From Coriobacteriaceae bacterium (GTDB taxonomy: Bacteria > Actinomycetota > Coriobacteriia > Coriobacteriales > Coriobacteriaceae), in assembly GCA_902835305.1 (NCBI GenBank), contig CADFMD010000017.1:1-29208 (forward strand): a stretch of 29,208 nt of DNA, in the 5' to 3' direction. The translations under genes and the position numbers were made by a program. Positions 23,000 through 29,208 of the stretch are shown in pieces. The notes under the pieces are model-generated. The model had not been told where the DNA came from. It did not search any database and worked only from the letters and a program-made list of their open reading frames with translations. How positions within the stretch are numbered: position 1 is the first letter of the stretch; each line of letters opens with the position of its first letter.

Positions 23000-25486
23000 A
23001 TGAGTATCAAGCGTTTGGCACTTTGCCGCAGTCAGGGCCGTCTGTTTGTGCTGCTTCGTTTTGCCGGTCAGGATGTCGCCGCGCTTATTGAGCGGGAGGG
23101 TTCTCAAGCGTTTGCCCATGCGACGACGAGCGGTTCTTCTGTGCCGTCGCTGGTGCTCCCGGTCGATCATGGCCGTGTACTGGCGCTTTGCCCTTCCGTT
23201 TCCGATTACGAGCGCGAGCTCGCCGTCTTGGTGCTTCCCTTTCTGGACGGCTCTACGATTGACGTCACATTTGCATCCGGTGACCAAAGGTTGGGCTCCA
23301 TTCGCCTCGATAGCCGCGTGGCCAAGCTGGAATCCAAGATTAACTACAAAGCTAAGCCTGCGCTGTGTGCGCTTATCCGCGATGCGCAGCGTGGCGAACA
23401 CTGCGGCCTCTACGAGATCGATGCCATTCGCTATTTGCCGGCAGACGCCGGCGTGGTGTGGCGCTATGAGGTTACCTGGGCGGGAGACCCCCAGTGCGCA
23501 CCTGAGCTCCTGATCTTCGATACGCATATGAACGCCATCGATGCCACCGTGCATGTGTTTGAATCGCAGTTCGATGTGCCGCAGCAGAACGGATGCCGCG
23601 TCAATAAAACGTTTCTGAGCGTTGAGATGCCTCAGGATATACGAGATTTTGTCGCGATTGTGAGCGATCCCACAGAGCAGATCCAGAGCGGGTTTTGCGC
23701 CATGGATGGTCGCCTGTACAACGGCATGGTCGACGACAGCTGGAACCGTATGAAGGACGCGCGTGCAGACGACGCAGCTTATCGACATTGGTTTGAGCAG
23801 CATCGCGCAAAGCCGGGCGATTTGGCGTGCCAGCGTGTCGCTTCGGCGGCCTTTGCCTATAGGCCGCTCGTGAGCATTGTGGTGCCGTGCTACAAGACCG
23901 ATCGAGTCTACCTGCGCGAGCTGCTGGACTCGGTGCTAGCCCAGAGCTATGACAACTGGGAATTGCTCCTTATGGATGCCTCACCTGAATGGGATGCGGT
24001 TGCCGACCTTGCGGCAGGCGCCCACGACGAGCGCGTTCGTCGCTTTGGGCTGCCCGGCAACGGCGGCATTGTGGTCAACACCAACGCGGGTATTGAGCAA
24101 GCGATGGGCGACTACATCGCGTTCTTGGACCACGATGACATTCTGGAGCCGGACGCGTTGTTCCACTATGTTGCCGCGCTGAACAATGCTGCCGAGGGCG
24201 AGCGTCCCCAGGTCCTGTTCTGCGACGAGGACATGTTTCAGAAAACGGGGGAGTGGGGCCAGCCGGTCTTTAAGACCAAGCTCAATGTAGACTTGCTCTA
24301 TAGCCATAACTGCGTGACGCATTTCCTGATGGTGGAGAAGGCGCTTATCGATCGTATCGGCACGTCCCCAGAAGACGTTGCGGGTGCCCAGGACTACGAC
24401 CTGACGCTCCGCTGCCTTGCGGCGGGCGCGCGGTTTGAACATGTTGCGCACGTGCTGTATCACTGGCGCGTTCATCCGGGGTCGACCGCCGATGGCTCTG
24501 CCGATAGCAAGCCGTATGCTATTGAAGCCGGTCGTCTTGCGCTGCAGCGCCACTTTAACGCGCTGGGCATTTGCGGAACGGTCGAGGAGACCGAGACGCC
24601 GTTTGTCTACCGCATGCGCTTTGCGCTGCCGGAGCCTGCGCCGCTGGTGAGCATTGTGATTCCCACCAAGGATCACATTGAGACGCTTGACGCCTGTGTG
24701 ATGTCGATCGCCCAGAAGGCCACGTATACCAATTACGAGATCGTCTTGGTGGAGAACAACAGCGAAGCCCCGGAGACGTTTGCGTATTACGAAACCCTGT
24801 CAGAGCGCGTGGCTGCAGCATCCGAAGGCAAGGGCATCGCGCGTGTTGTGTGCTGGCCGGGTGAGTTCAATTACTCCCAGATCATTAACTTTGGCGTGGA
24901 GCATGCCAAGGGTGATTACCTTCTGTTGCTGAACAATGATACCGAGGTCATAAGCCCCGACTTTATCGAAGAGATGATGGGCTATCTGCAGCGTCCCGAT
25001 GCGGGCGTGGTGGGCGCCAAACTCTACTTTGCCGACCATCTGGTGCAACACGCTGGCATATTGGTTGGTGTGCGTGGCGCACTTGCCCATGCCAACCAGG
25101 ATTTCTCGGCAAAGCGCGAGGGCTATCTTGCCCGCGCCGTACGTCCGGGTAACTTTAGCGCCGTAACAGGTGCCTGTCAGATGGTGCGACGCGACGTATT
25201 TGAGCAGATCGGCGGCTACAACGAGGAATTTGCCGTCGGTTTTAACGACGCTGACTTTTGCCTGCGCGTGCGGGAAGCTGGCTACCGCACCATCTTTACG
25301 CCCTATGCCGAGCTGTACCACTACGAGTTCACCTCGCGCGGCAGGGAAGAGGCCAACGAGGAGAAGCTGCGCCGTTGGAAACGCGAACAGGCACTGTTCA
25401 CGCAGCGCTGGCCGGAGTTTTTCTTGACGGGTGATCCATGGTTGGGGCCTAACTTGTCTTCCGAGAGTGAGTATTTCTCGCTTTAG
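23000..25486 (+). CDS. Large protein with two GT2 domains (polysaccharide synthesis)
   Basis: The 828-aa protein has three parts. Residues 1 to about 285 are of unrecognised type, mixed beta-strand in character, with EIDAIRYLPADAGVVWRYEV. The first GT-A domain starts near 287 (PLVSIVVPCYKTDRVYLREL) and has FLDHDDILEPDAL near 374 and the segment AGAQDYDLTLRC. The second starts near 546 (PLVSIVIPTKDHIETLDACV), with VLVENNSEAPETF, LLLNNDTEVISPDF near 643 and FAVGFNDADFCLRVREAGYR near 744. This tandem arrangement is known from rhamnan/O-antigen-type synthases where each domain adds a different linkage. No membrane helices are seen. It follows the previous gene without a gap. It is the last intact gene of the glycosyltransferase run; no flippase or polymerase lies in the window. 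Confidence 0.9.
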   Translation: MSIKRLALCRSQGRLFVLLRFAGQDVAALIEREGSQAFAHATTSGSSVPSLVLPVDHGRVLALCPSVSDYERELAVLVLPFLDGSTIDVTFASGDQRLGSIRLDSRVAKLESKINYKAKPALCALIRDAQRGEHCGLYEIDAIRYLPADAGVVWRYEVTWAGDPQCAPELLIFDTHMNAIDATVHVFESQFDVPQQNGCRVNKTFLSVEMPQDIRDFVAIVSDPTEQIQSGFCAMDGRLYNGMVDDSWNRMKDARADDAAYRHWFEQHRAKPGDLACQRVASAAFAYRPLVSIVVPCYKTDRVYLRELLDSVLAQSYDNWELLLMDASPEWDAVADLAAGAHDERVRRFGLPGNGGIVVNTNAGIEQAMGDYIAFLDHDDILEPDALFHYVAALNNAAEGERPQVLFCDEDMFQKTGEWGQPVFKTKLNVDLLYSHNCVTHFLMVEKALIDRIGTSPEDVAGAQDYDLTLRCLAAGARFEHVAHVLYHWRVHPGSTADGSADSKPYAIEAGRLALQRHFNALGICGTVEETETPFVYRMRFALPEPAPLVSIVIPTKDHIETLDACVMSIAQKATYTNYEIVLVENNSEAPETFAYYETLSERVAAASEGKGIARVVCWPGEFNYSQIINFGVEHAKGDYLLLLNNDTEVISPDFIEEMMGYLQRPDAGVVGAKLYFADHLVQHAGILVGVRGALAHANQDFSAKREGYLARAVRPGNFSAVTGACQMVRRDVFEQIGGYNEEFAVGFNDADFCLRVREAGYRTIFTPYAELYHYEFTSRGREEANEEKLRRWKREQALFTQRWPEFFLTGDPWLGPNLSSESEYFSL

Positions 25487-25498
25487 ACAATGGTTTAA

Positions 25499-25927
25499 CT
25501 GCTGTCGAGAACCGCTAAGACCACTAAGGGCTATGCCTATCTGGTGCAAATGGTCGGTTACTCCATTTGGCAGCGCGCCAACTTGCATCGTGCCAAAAGT
25601 GCCATTGTGAGCGAACACGATGTCACCGAAGGCATTGCGCTGGCAGAGGCTCGTTTTCACGATGTTGTTCACGAGCCCGCGATTTCTGGACTGGGACTTA
25701 ACGATATCAAATACCTTTTGGCGATGTGCGAGGATAAACAACAGTCCAAATCAGCCGAGATTGCTAAGCGCATGGGTAAAAAGACCAATGAGATCAGCTC
25801 TATTAGGGCCAAATTGCTACAAAGAGAGGTTATTCAGGCACCACAGAGGGGCTACGTGCAGTTTGCCGTGCCGGACCTAGATATCTATCTGCGAGAGAAT
25901 GCTGCGGAGATTCTCGAGCGGTTCTAA
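25499..25927 (+). pseudogene. C-terminal remnant of an AAA-type ATP-binding protein
   Basis: An open frame begins right after an in-frame TAA at 25496. Its first residues (TTKGYAYLVQMVGYSIWQRA) look like the lid region of AAA ATPases that carry a C-terminal winged helix. The rest has GLGLNDIKYLLAMCEDKQ, AEIAKRMGKKTNEISSIRAK and ends QRGYVQFAVPDLDIYLRE, a winged-helix pattern. The Walker A and B half (roughly 250 residues) is absent; upstream DNA is the glycosyltransferase gene. No ribosome site is seen; GTG at 25544 or ATG at 25550 could start a 125-aa product. Most likely this is a deletion remnant. A small free-standing DNA-binding protein is a less likely alternative. Confidence 0.65.
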
Positions 25928-25982
25928 ATCGAGGCATGAATAGCCGCCGGTTAACTGCCTTTGTCGACTTGGCTCGCGTCCC

Positions 25983-26024
25983 CCCCCAATCTAGTAGACT
26001 TTAAACCGTTGCTAGATTAGGGGG
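25983..26024. repeat. Interrupted palindrome before the istB remnant
   Basis: CCCCCAATCTAG (25983-25994) pairs with CTAGATT-A-GGGGG (26012-26024), with a single bulged A26019 and a 17-nt loop. A run of eight C begins at 25980. ATTTTC follows, then ATGAAACGC at 26032, so the right arm GGGGGA could also act as a ribosome site. The stretch 25928-26031 otherwise holds nothing I recognise. Confidence 0.5.
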
Positions 26025-26031
26025 ATTTTCA

Positions 26032-26060
26032 ATGAAACGCTCCATGAAACTGGTTTCTGC
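26032..26060 (+). pseudogene. Possible 5' stub of a secreted-protein gene
   Basis: GGGGGA (26020-26025) is followed 6 nt later by an ATG whose first residues MKRSMKLVSA look like the start of a signal peptide. The sequence then changes into istB in another frame at about 26046-26061. If correct, an exported protein gene was cut after about ten codons. The stub is too short for certainty. Confidence 0.3.
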
Positions 26061-26415
26061 GAGGACCTCGTGCTGGTGGGGGACGTCAGCACCGGCAAGA
26101 CGCACATGGCCTCGGCGCTGTGCATGCTGGCGTGCGAGCGGAGGATGGAGGCCCGCTTCTTCACCGCGTCATCGCTCGTCATGCGGCTGCGGCGCGCCCG
26201 CGACGAGGGGCGCCTTGACCGTGAGGCCGCGCTCATCGGCTGCGCTAGGCTGCTCGTCATCGACGAGCTCGGCTTCCTGCCGCTGGATCTCGACGGCGCG
26301 CGCGCTCTTCTAGGTGTTCGCCGACGCCTACGAGCGGCAGTCGGTGGTCATCACCACGAACCTGGAGTTCAGCCGGTGGGGCGCGGTGTTCGGCGACGAC
26401 CAGATGGCGGCGGCC
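26046..26415 (+). pseudogene. istB: istB fragment (IS21-family transposition ATPase), 3' part, broken
   Basis: From about 26052 the plus strand encodes the IstB ATPase core: EDLVLVGDVSTGKTHMASAL (Walker A), MEARFFTASSLVMRLRRARD, then the Walker B region ARLLVIDELGFLPLDLDGAR. Near 26300 an extra base shifts the frame and the next codon expected to be CAG (Q of LLFQVFADAYERQ) is TAG. The homology then continues in the other frame as VFADAYERQSVVITTNLEFS and RWGAVFGDDQMAAA up to about 26415, where it runs into an inverted istB piece. The first about 80 residues and the C-terminal end are missing. It cannot give a functional protein. No istA is present. Confidence 0.85.
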
Positions 26416-26706
26416 GTGCGCATCGCCAGGGCCACGGCCATGTGGGTCTTGCCCCTGCCGGTCTTGCCGAAGAACACGAGGTCCTCGCGGGGGCCGACGA
26501 AGCCCAGCGAAAGCATGTCGTCGCGGCCCCAGCCCTCGGAGAACCGCACGTGCGACCAGTCGAACCCCTCGGCCGACTTGTGCACGGGGAGCCTCGCCTG
26601 CCTGAGCAGCCGTGCCCTCTTGGTCGCGTCCCTGTGCGCGAGCTCGGCCTCGAGCATGGCCCTGCAGCCCGCCACCTGCGTCCTCTATCTTGTCCACGTC
26701 GATCAT
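26412..26706 (-). pseudogene. istB: istB fragment, 5' part, inverted relative to the other fragment
   Basis: On the minus strand ATG at 26706, directly behind AGGAGGGA, begins MIDVDKIED; a one-base frameshift near 26682 moves the frame to VAGCRAMLEAELAHRDATKR, then EGFDWSHVRFSEGWGRDDML, GFVGPREDLVFFGKTGRGKT (Walker A) and HMAVALAMR. Homology stops at about 26412-26424. The opposite-strand istB 3' part begins there. The fused point is the short GC-rich run around 26408-26420 (GGCGGCGGCC). Two istB genes of slightly different subtype seem to have recombined head-to-head, or one was inverted internally. Non-functional. Confidence 0.8.
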
Positions 26707-26909
26707 TCCCTCCTGCCTTTGCTCGTTGCCGATACGACGCACCGACAACGTTAAGGCATGCGGTCTGGTCGGCGTGGCCGTGTTCAAAACCGAAAAACTA
26801 TCGTGCTCAATTCTGAAAATCGGATGTGATCAAACCCGCAATCACGACGTTAACAAACGCAAATAGGCCGGCGCCAACGACAGGCTCGCCCCGTCGAGGC
26901 GGGCTGGGA

Positions 26910-26915
26910 TATAAT
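26910..26915 (+). promoter_or_regulatory. -10 box (TATAAT) of the Abi gene
   Basis: Consensus TATAAT lies 28 nt before the ATG at 26944. The -35 position is GC-rich and poor. Two ribosome-site-like stretches, AAGGAGG and GGGAGG, lie between it and the start. Confidence 0.5.
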
Positions 26916-26943
26916 TTCCTAGAAGGAGGCCAAGGGAGGTTCG

Positions 26944-27944
26944 ATGAAGAAGGGCATGAGCATCAATTCCCTCATGAAGCACATGAGGACGAATCACGGT
27001 ATGGAGGATTTGCGGGGGAGCGACAGAAAGATACTGCTGAGAAACATGGGCTATTTCCATGGCTATAAAGGCTTCCGGTTTGTCCGAAAGCCCAAAAATG
27101 CGCTCCCCCTCCCTTCGTTCGATGCACTCATGGACATATACGGGTTCGATTCCGCCATCAAGGCTGCAATCTACCCGGAGATAATGTTCATCGAAACGGC
27201 GGTTAAAAACATAGTCTTGGCCAGAATACTTGAGAACATAGAGGACCCCGGGCTGGCGACCTTCTTAAAGCGCGGCCTCCGGACATGCAGGGATGTCAAC
27301 GGAAGGGTCGTGAACGGGCAGATGGGGGAAAGCTCAAGCTCAAGAGCCAGCTTCAGAACATCGTGAGACGGAGTTACAAAAACGATCTCGTGAAGCATTA
27401 TGTCGATCGCGACGATGACGCGCCCGTTTGGAGCATTTTCGAGGTGATGACCCTCGGCGATCTCACAAGCGTATGCAGAAGCCTTCCCGATGAAATCCTC
27501 GCCGATATCGCAAGCGACCTAGGTCTCTTACATGCGAACCCCGGCATTGTCATCAACATCGTCGAGACGATTCGTCCCTTAAGGAACGCGGTCGCCCATA
27601 ACGGGGCGGTATTTGATTCGAGGTTCAGCCAATCGGTTAAGTATCCCAAGACCGACAGAAACCTGGCCGCGGTTGGCGAGCTTCTCGATGAGGATCTTTC
27701 TATCGGGTACAGGTTGAATTTCAATTCCATAATCGACTACATCGTTCTCCTGGCCTACCTATTGACCTTGCTAACGCATCAGAAGAAGCGTTCCAGAGAT
27801 TTTCTTCGGAAATGCCTGCGGGAGCTCGAGAAGCTCGAGAGCGCTGTCGGGGTTGATACGTACATGATGATCGTCGGAAGCGGTGACCGGCAGAAATACG
27901 GATTTATTGAGGGGTTCATCGATGGCTACGGGCGCAAGCGGTGA
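26944..27944 (+). pseudogene. Abi-family (Abi_2/AbiD-F type) HEPN protein, frameshifted
   Basis: Two overlapping frames together give one Abi_2-type protein of about 333 aa. Frame 1 (26944 to about 27324) has the N-terminal pattern LMKHMRTNHGMEDLRG, FHGYKGFRFVRK and the helix YGFDSAIKAAIYPEIMFIET. Frame 2 (about 27325 to 27944) continues KLKLKSQLQNIVRRSYKND and carries the HEPN ribonuclease motif R-x4-H in IRPLRNAVAHNGAVF (Arg codon 27582-27584, His codon 27597-27599). The join is the G-run 27324-27328: five G are present, six would restore the frame. A GGGAGG site supports the ATG. Such proteins abort phage infection, probably by RNA cleavage. Codon use is less GC-biased than nearby and IS remnants flank it, indicating transfer. 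Sequencing error, slippage-based switching or true inactivation are all possible. Confidence 0.78.
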
Positions 27945-27957
27945 CGTTCCTTCCGTG

Positions 27958-28025
27958 TGCTAATATGTGCAGAGAGAAACGGCGAAACGCCGTGGGAGGG
28001 GCCGATCAGTCGACTCCTCCCTTTT
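27958..28025 (+). ncRNA. Candidate small hairpin RNA behind the Abi gene
   Basis: An extended -10 (TGCTAATAT, 27958-27966) is followed by a small hairpin CGGCG-AAA-CGCCG and then GGGAGG (27994-27999) paired with CCTCCC (28016-28021) plus TTTT (28022-28025). A start near 27973 would give an RNA of about 53 nt. The same hairpins could simply end the Abi transcript. No -35 is convincing. Confidence 0.35.
27994..28025 (+). terminator. Terminator after the Abi gene
   Basis: GGGAGG (27994-27999) pairs with CCTCCC (28016-28021), with further pairing of CCGA and TCG inside, and is followed by TTTTAAT. It lies about 50 nt after the stop codon. Confidence 0.8.
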
Positions 28026-28058
28026 AATATGAGTTGAACATTGCCAAGAGGCAAAACC

Positions 28059-28097
28059 GGCCCGGCCGCCCGCGGAGCTACCGCGCACGGCCGGGCC
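28059..28097 (-). terminator. Very GC-rich hairpin, possible minus-strand terminator
   Basis: GGCCCGGCCG (28059-28068) pairs perfectly with CGGCCGGGCC (28088-28097); inside, CGCGG (28071-28075) pairs with CCGCG (28081-28085). On the minus strand GGTTTTGCC follows. It may terminate transcription of the decayed transposase further right. A smaller hairpin TTGCC-AAGA-GGCAA lies at 28041-28054. The remaining stretch 28098-28351 holds no gene I recognise; long frames there lack family resemblance. Confidence 0.5.
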
Positions 28098-28351
28098 TAC
28101 CTATCTTCACCCTGCGACCGCGCCGCTGGAGGGCGTGTCTGCTCGACGCACGTTCGGCATTCTAATATCCGCGCGTGGCCTTCTCGGCTGCGCATTTCGT
28201 TGCTACGGCTGGGGGCCTCGCGGCGAAATCGGAGTCTTTATGCGGGCATGGCGGTCTCCCGCCGCCCAGAAAAGGGACTCGGATGGCCTCCCAACGGCCT
28301 CGAGCGCGGCGCGCGCCGGGGTCGGAACCCGTGTCCGGGGGCGGCGGCGCG

Positions 28352-28543
28352 CTACGCCGCCGCCATCCCGGCTATGGCCCACACCCAGCACGCCATCTCG
28401 CGCGCCGTGGCGCAGTTGGCCATGCACGGCCTCTTGCCGGCGGCGGCCATGGCCTCCCTGCGGTCGATCAGCCTGCGGTTGCACTTCGTCGCGTGGCGCC
28501 GCGTCGCGGGGCGACCTCTGACCTGTATCGTTTTGTCGGACAC
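28352..28543 (-). pseudogene. Possible C-terminal remnant of a transposase (IS110-like?)
   Basis: A 63-aa minus-strand frame contains RRHATKCNRRLIDRREAM followed by CMANCATAREMACWVWAI. The pattern of N-x-A-x-A-R-E-x-A-x-x-x-W resembles the last helix of IS110/IS116-type transposases, as I remember them. Everything upstream is missing because the IS3-family element begins near 28519. This is a weak identification; it could be spurious coding in GC-rich DNA. Confidence 0.3.
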
Positions 28544-28614
28544 GCGGGCTGGAGGGATCGTGTGGCCGCGATGCCCTAGACTGCATTCAAGCCGATGGAC
28601 GGAAGGATTGCCTC

Positions 28615-28902
28615 ATGGTCGCCAATCAGAAGAAGTACACCGACGAGTTCAGGCGGGAGACAGCCGACTACGTCATCTCCACGGGGCGCCCCATAACCCA
28701 GGTCTGCGGGGAGCTCGGGCTCAACCCCAAGACGGTGAACGACTGGGTGCTCAAGCGCAAGCGCGAGTTGGGGGGCGAGCCCGACCCGAGGGCCGAGGAG
28801 CGCGAGCTTCGCGAGGCGAGGAAGCGCATACGCGAGCTCGAGGCGGAGAACGCGTTCCTAAAAAAAGCCGCGGCCTTCTTCGCCAAAGAGCAGGCACTCT
28901 AG
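28615..28902 (+). CDS. IS3-family transposase OrfA
   Basis: The 95-aa protein is a standard IS3 OrfA: helix-turn-helix KYTDEFRRETADYVISTGRP followed by ITQVCGELGLNPKTVNDWVL, then a leucine-zipper-like coiled coil AEERELREARKRIRELEAEN and the end AFLKKAAAFFAKEQAL. It binds the element ends and regulates transposition. The ATG at 28615 lies behind GGAAGGATT. A run of seven A (28860-28866) near its end sits in frame as CTA-AAA-AAA, the classical slippery site for a -1 shift into OrfB. OrfA itself is intact, but the element is incomplete. Confidence 0.93.
   Translation: MVANQKKYTDEFRRETADYVISTGRPITQVCGELGLNPKTVNDWVLKRKRELGGEPDPRAEERELREARKRIRELEAENAFLKKAAAFFAKEQAL
28860..28866 (+). promoter_or_regulatory. 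Slippery heptamer A-AAA-AAA for OrfA-OrfB -1 frameshifting
   Basis: Seven A in the OrfA frame as (CT)A AAA AAA. A -1 slip leads into AGC-CGC-GGC and on without stop into the OrfB frame (KKSRGLLRQRAGTLARYRLM). GC-rich pairing (GCCGCGGC) begins immediately afterwards and may stimulate the shift. Confidence 0.75.
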
Positions 28903-29171
28903 CCAGGTACAGGCTCATGGAGGCGGAGAAGGGCAACTTCACGGTGGCGATGATGGCCAAGGTGCTGGGGGTGAGCCGGTCGGGCCACTGCAGCTGGGTT
29001 TCCAACGGCTGCCCCGTCGACGACTGGTCCGAGGCGCGCGACGCCGTGCGGCGCGTGTGGCTCGAGTCCGACAGGCGCTTCGGCGCGCGGTTCGTGAAGT
29101 GCTTCCTGCCCGACGGCCTGCGCGGCATCACGCTGTACCGTGTGCGCAAGTGCATGTTAGCGCTAATCTAA
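28866..29171 (+). pseudogene. IS3-family transposase OrfB, truncated after the N-terminal domain
   Basis: The -1 frame after the slippery site encodes the start of OrfB: ARYRLMEAEKGNFTVAMMAK, VLGVSRSGHCSWVSNGCP (HTH_21-type segment), DAVRRVWLESDRRFGARFVK and GITLYRVRKCM. Homology stops at about 29155 and a stop follows at 29169. The whole rve integrase domain with its D, D and E residues, roughly 200 aa, is missing. At the break lies the perfect palindrome TTAGCGCTAA (29157-29166), and the sequence after it is of lower GC. The element is therefore dead unless complemented. Deletion or insertion of another element at this point are both possible. Confidence 0.88.
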
Positions 29172-29208
29172 AACCAACCACTTTCGCAAACGTATCTCGC
29201 CGAATGCG

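Larger units (their letters stand above)
26046..26828. mobile_element. IS21-family remnant (istB pieces plus probable end repeats)
   Basis: This groups the two inverted istB fragments with an adjacent end-like sequence. At 26784-26805 and 26807-26828 two 22-nt stretches share 14 positions (TCAA..C.GAAAA.C and a closing GTG), like the multiple terminal repeats at IS21 ends. istA is absent. Exact ends cannot be set. Confidence 0.6.
28519..29166 (+). mobile_element. Truncated IS3-family insertion sequence
   Basis: Left end probably near TGACCTGTATCG (28519), about 96 nt before orfA; the right end is lost with the integrase domain. The left boundary is a guess from spacing and from the abrupt end of the neighbouring transposase-like frame. 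No second terminal repeat is available to confirm it. Confidence 0.6.

Noticed and set aside
28041..28860. First two thirds of a 376-aa plus-strand frame reaching into OrfB
   Set aside because: Only the part after 28866 resembles IS3 OrfB; the upstream part is out of frame with OrfA and has no family pattern.
1..29208. CRISPR array, rRNA genes, riboswitches
   Set aside because: No regularly spaced short repeats, no rRNA-like stretches and no recognisable riboswitch core were seen; the only tRNAs are the two tRNA-Lys.

Overview
The window reads as chromosomal DNA of a GC-rich, anaerobic gut actinobacterium of the class Coriobacteriia, most probably Collinsella. This is inferred from gene content and codon use, not from a search. 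The clues are a complete sufCBDSU Fe-S assembly operon facing an Rrf2 regulator, an NifU-like scaffold paired with a GGGtGRT protein, a sortase substrate ending in an MPKTG anchor, and many GT2 glycosyltransferases.

Layout. 1-1300: two tRNA-Lys(CTT) genes (the first cut by the window edge), a duplicated tRNA 3' end with its own terminator, and dinD. 1459-5000 (minus): an FAD-dependent oxidoreductase, then a two-gene unit of Fe-S scaffold and GGGtGRT protein. 5403-6203 (plus): a REP-associated tyrosine transposase (RAYT). 6269-11514 (minus): sufC-sufB-sufD-sufS-sufU with overlapping or nearly touching genes. 11739-12170 (plus): the divergent Rrf2 regulator. 12310-14121 (plus): a secreted, cell-wall-anchored protein with a lysozyme-like domain. 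14325-16121 (plus): a large AAA-ATPase-like protein. 16139-25486: a surface-polysaccharide region with one GT2 and one membrane acyltransferase on the minus strand and five GT2 genes on the plus strand, the last with two GT domains. 25499-29208: a decayed accessory zone with an ATPase fragment, an inverted istB chimera (IS21 family), a frameshifted Abi/HEPN gene followed by a small hairpin unit, and a truncated IS3-family element.

How the parts work together. SufS takes sulfur from cysteine, SufU accepts it, and SufBCD assembles clusters; the Rrf2 protein has three cysteines suited to sensing cluster supply. The glycosyltransferases and acyltransferase probably build and decorate a cell-surface glycan.

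The most notable structure is a 31-nt imperfect palindrome with arms TGGGACAA(A)/(T)TTGTCCCA. It occurs three times: once 54 nt after the RAYT gene, where it supplies the last codons and stop of sufU, and twice as an inverted pair between rrf2 and sufC. The bases between the arms are also partly conserved, which suggests REP/BIME elements mobilised by the neighbouring RAYT. The second notable structure is the Abi/HEPN gene with its compact downstream hairpin unit.
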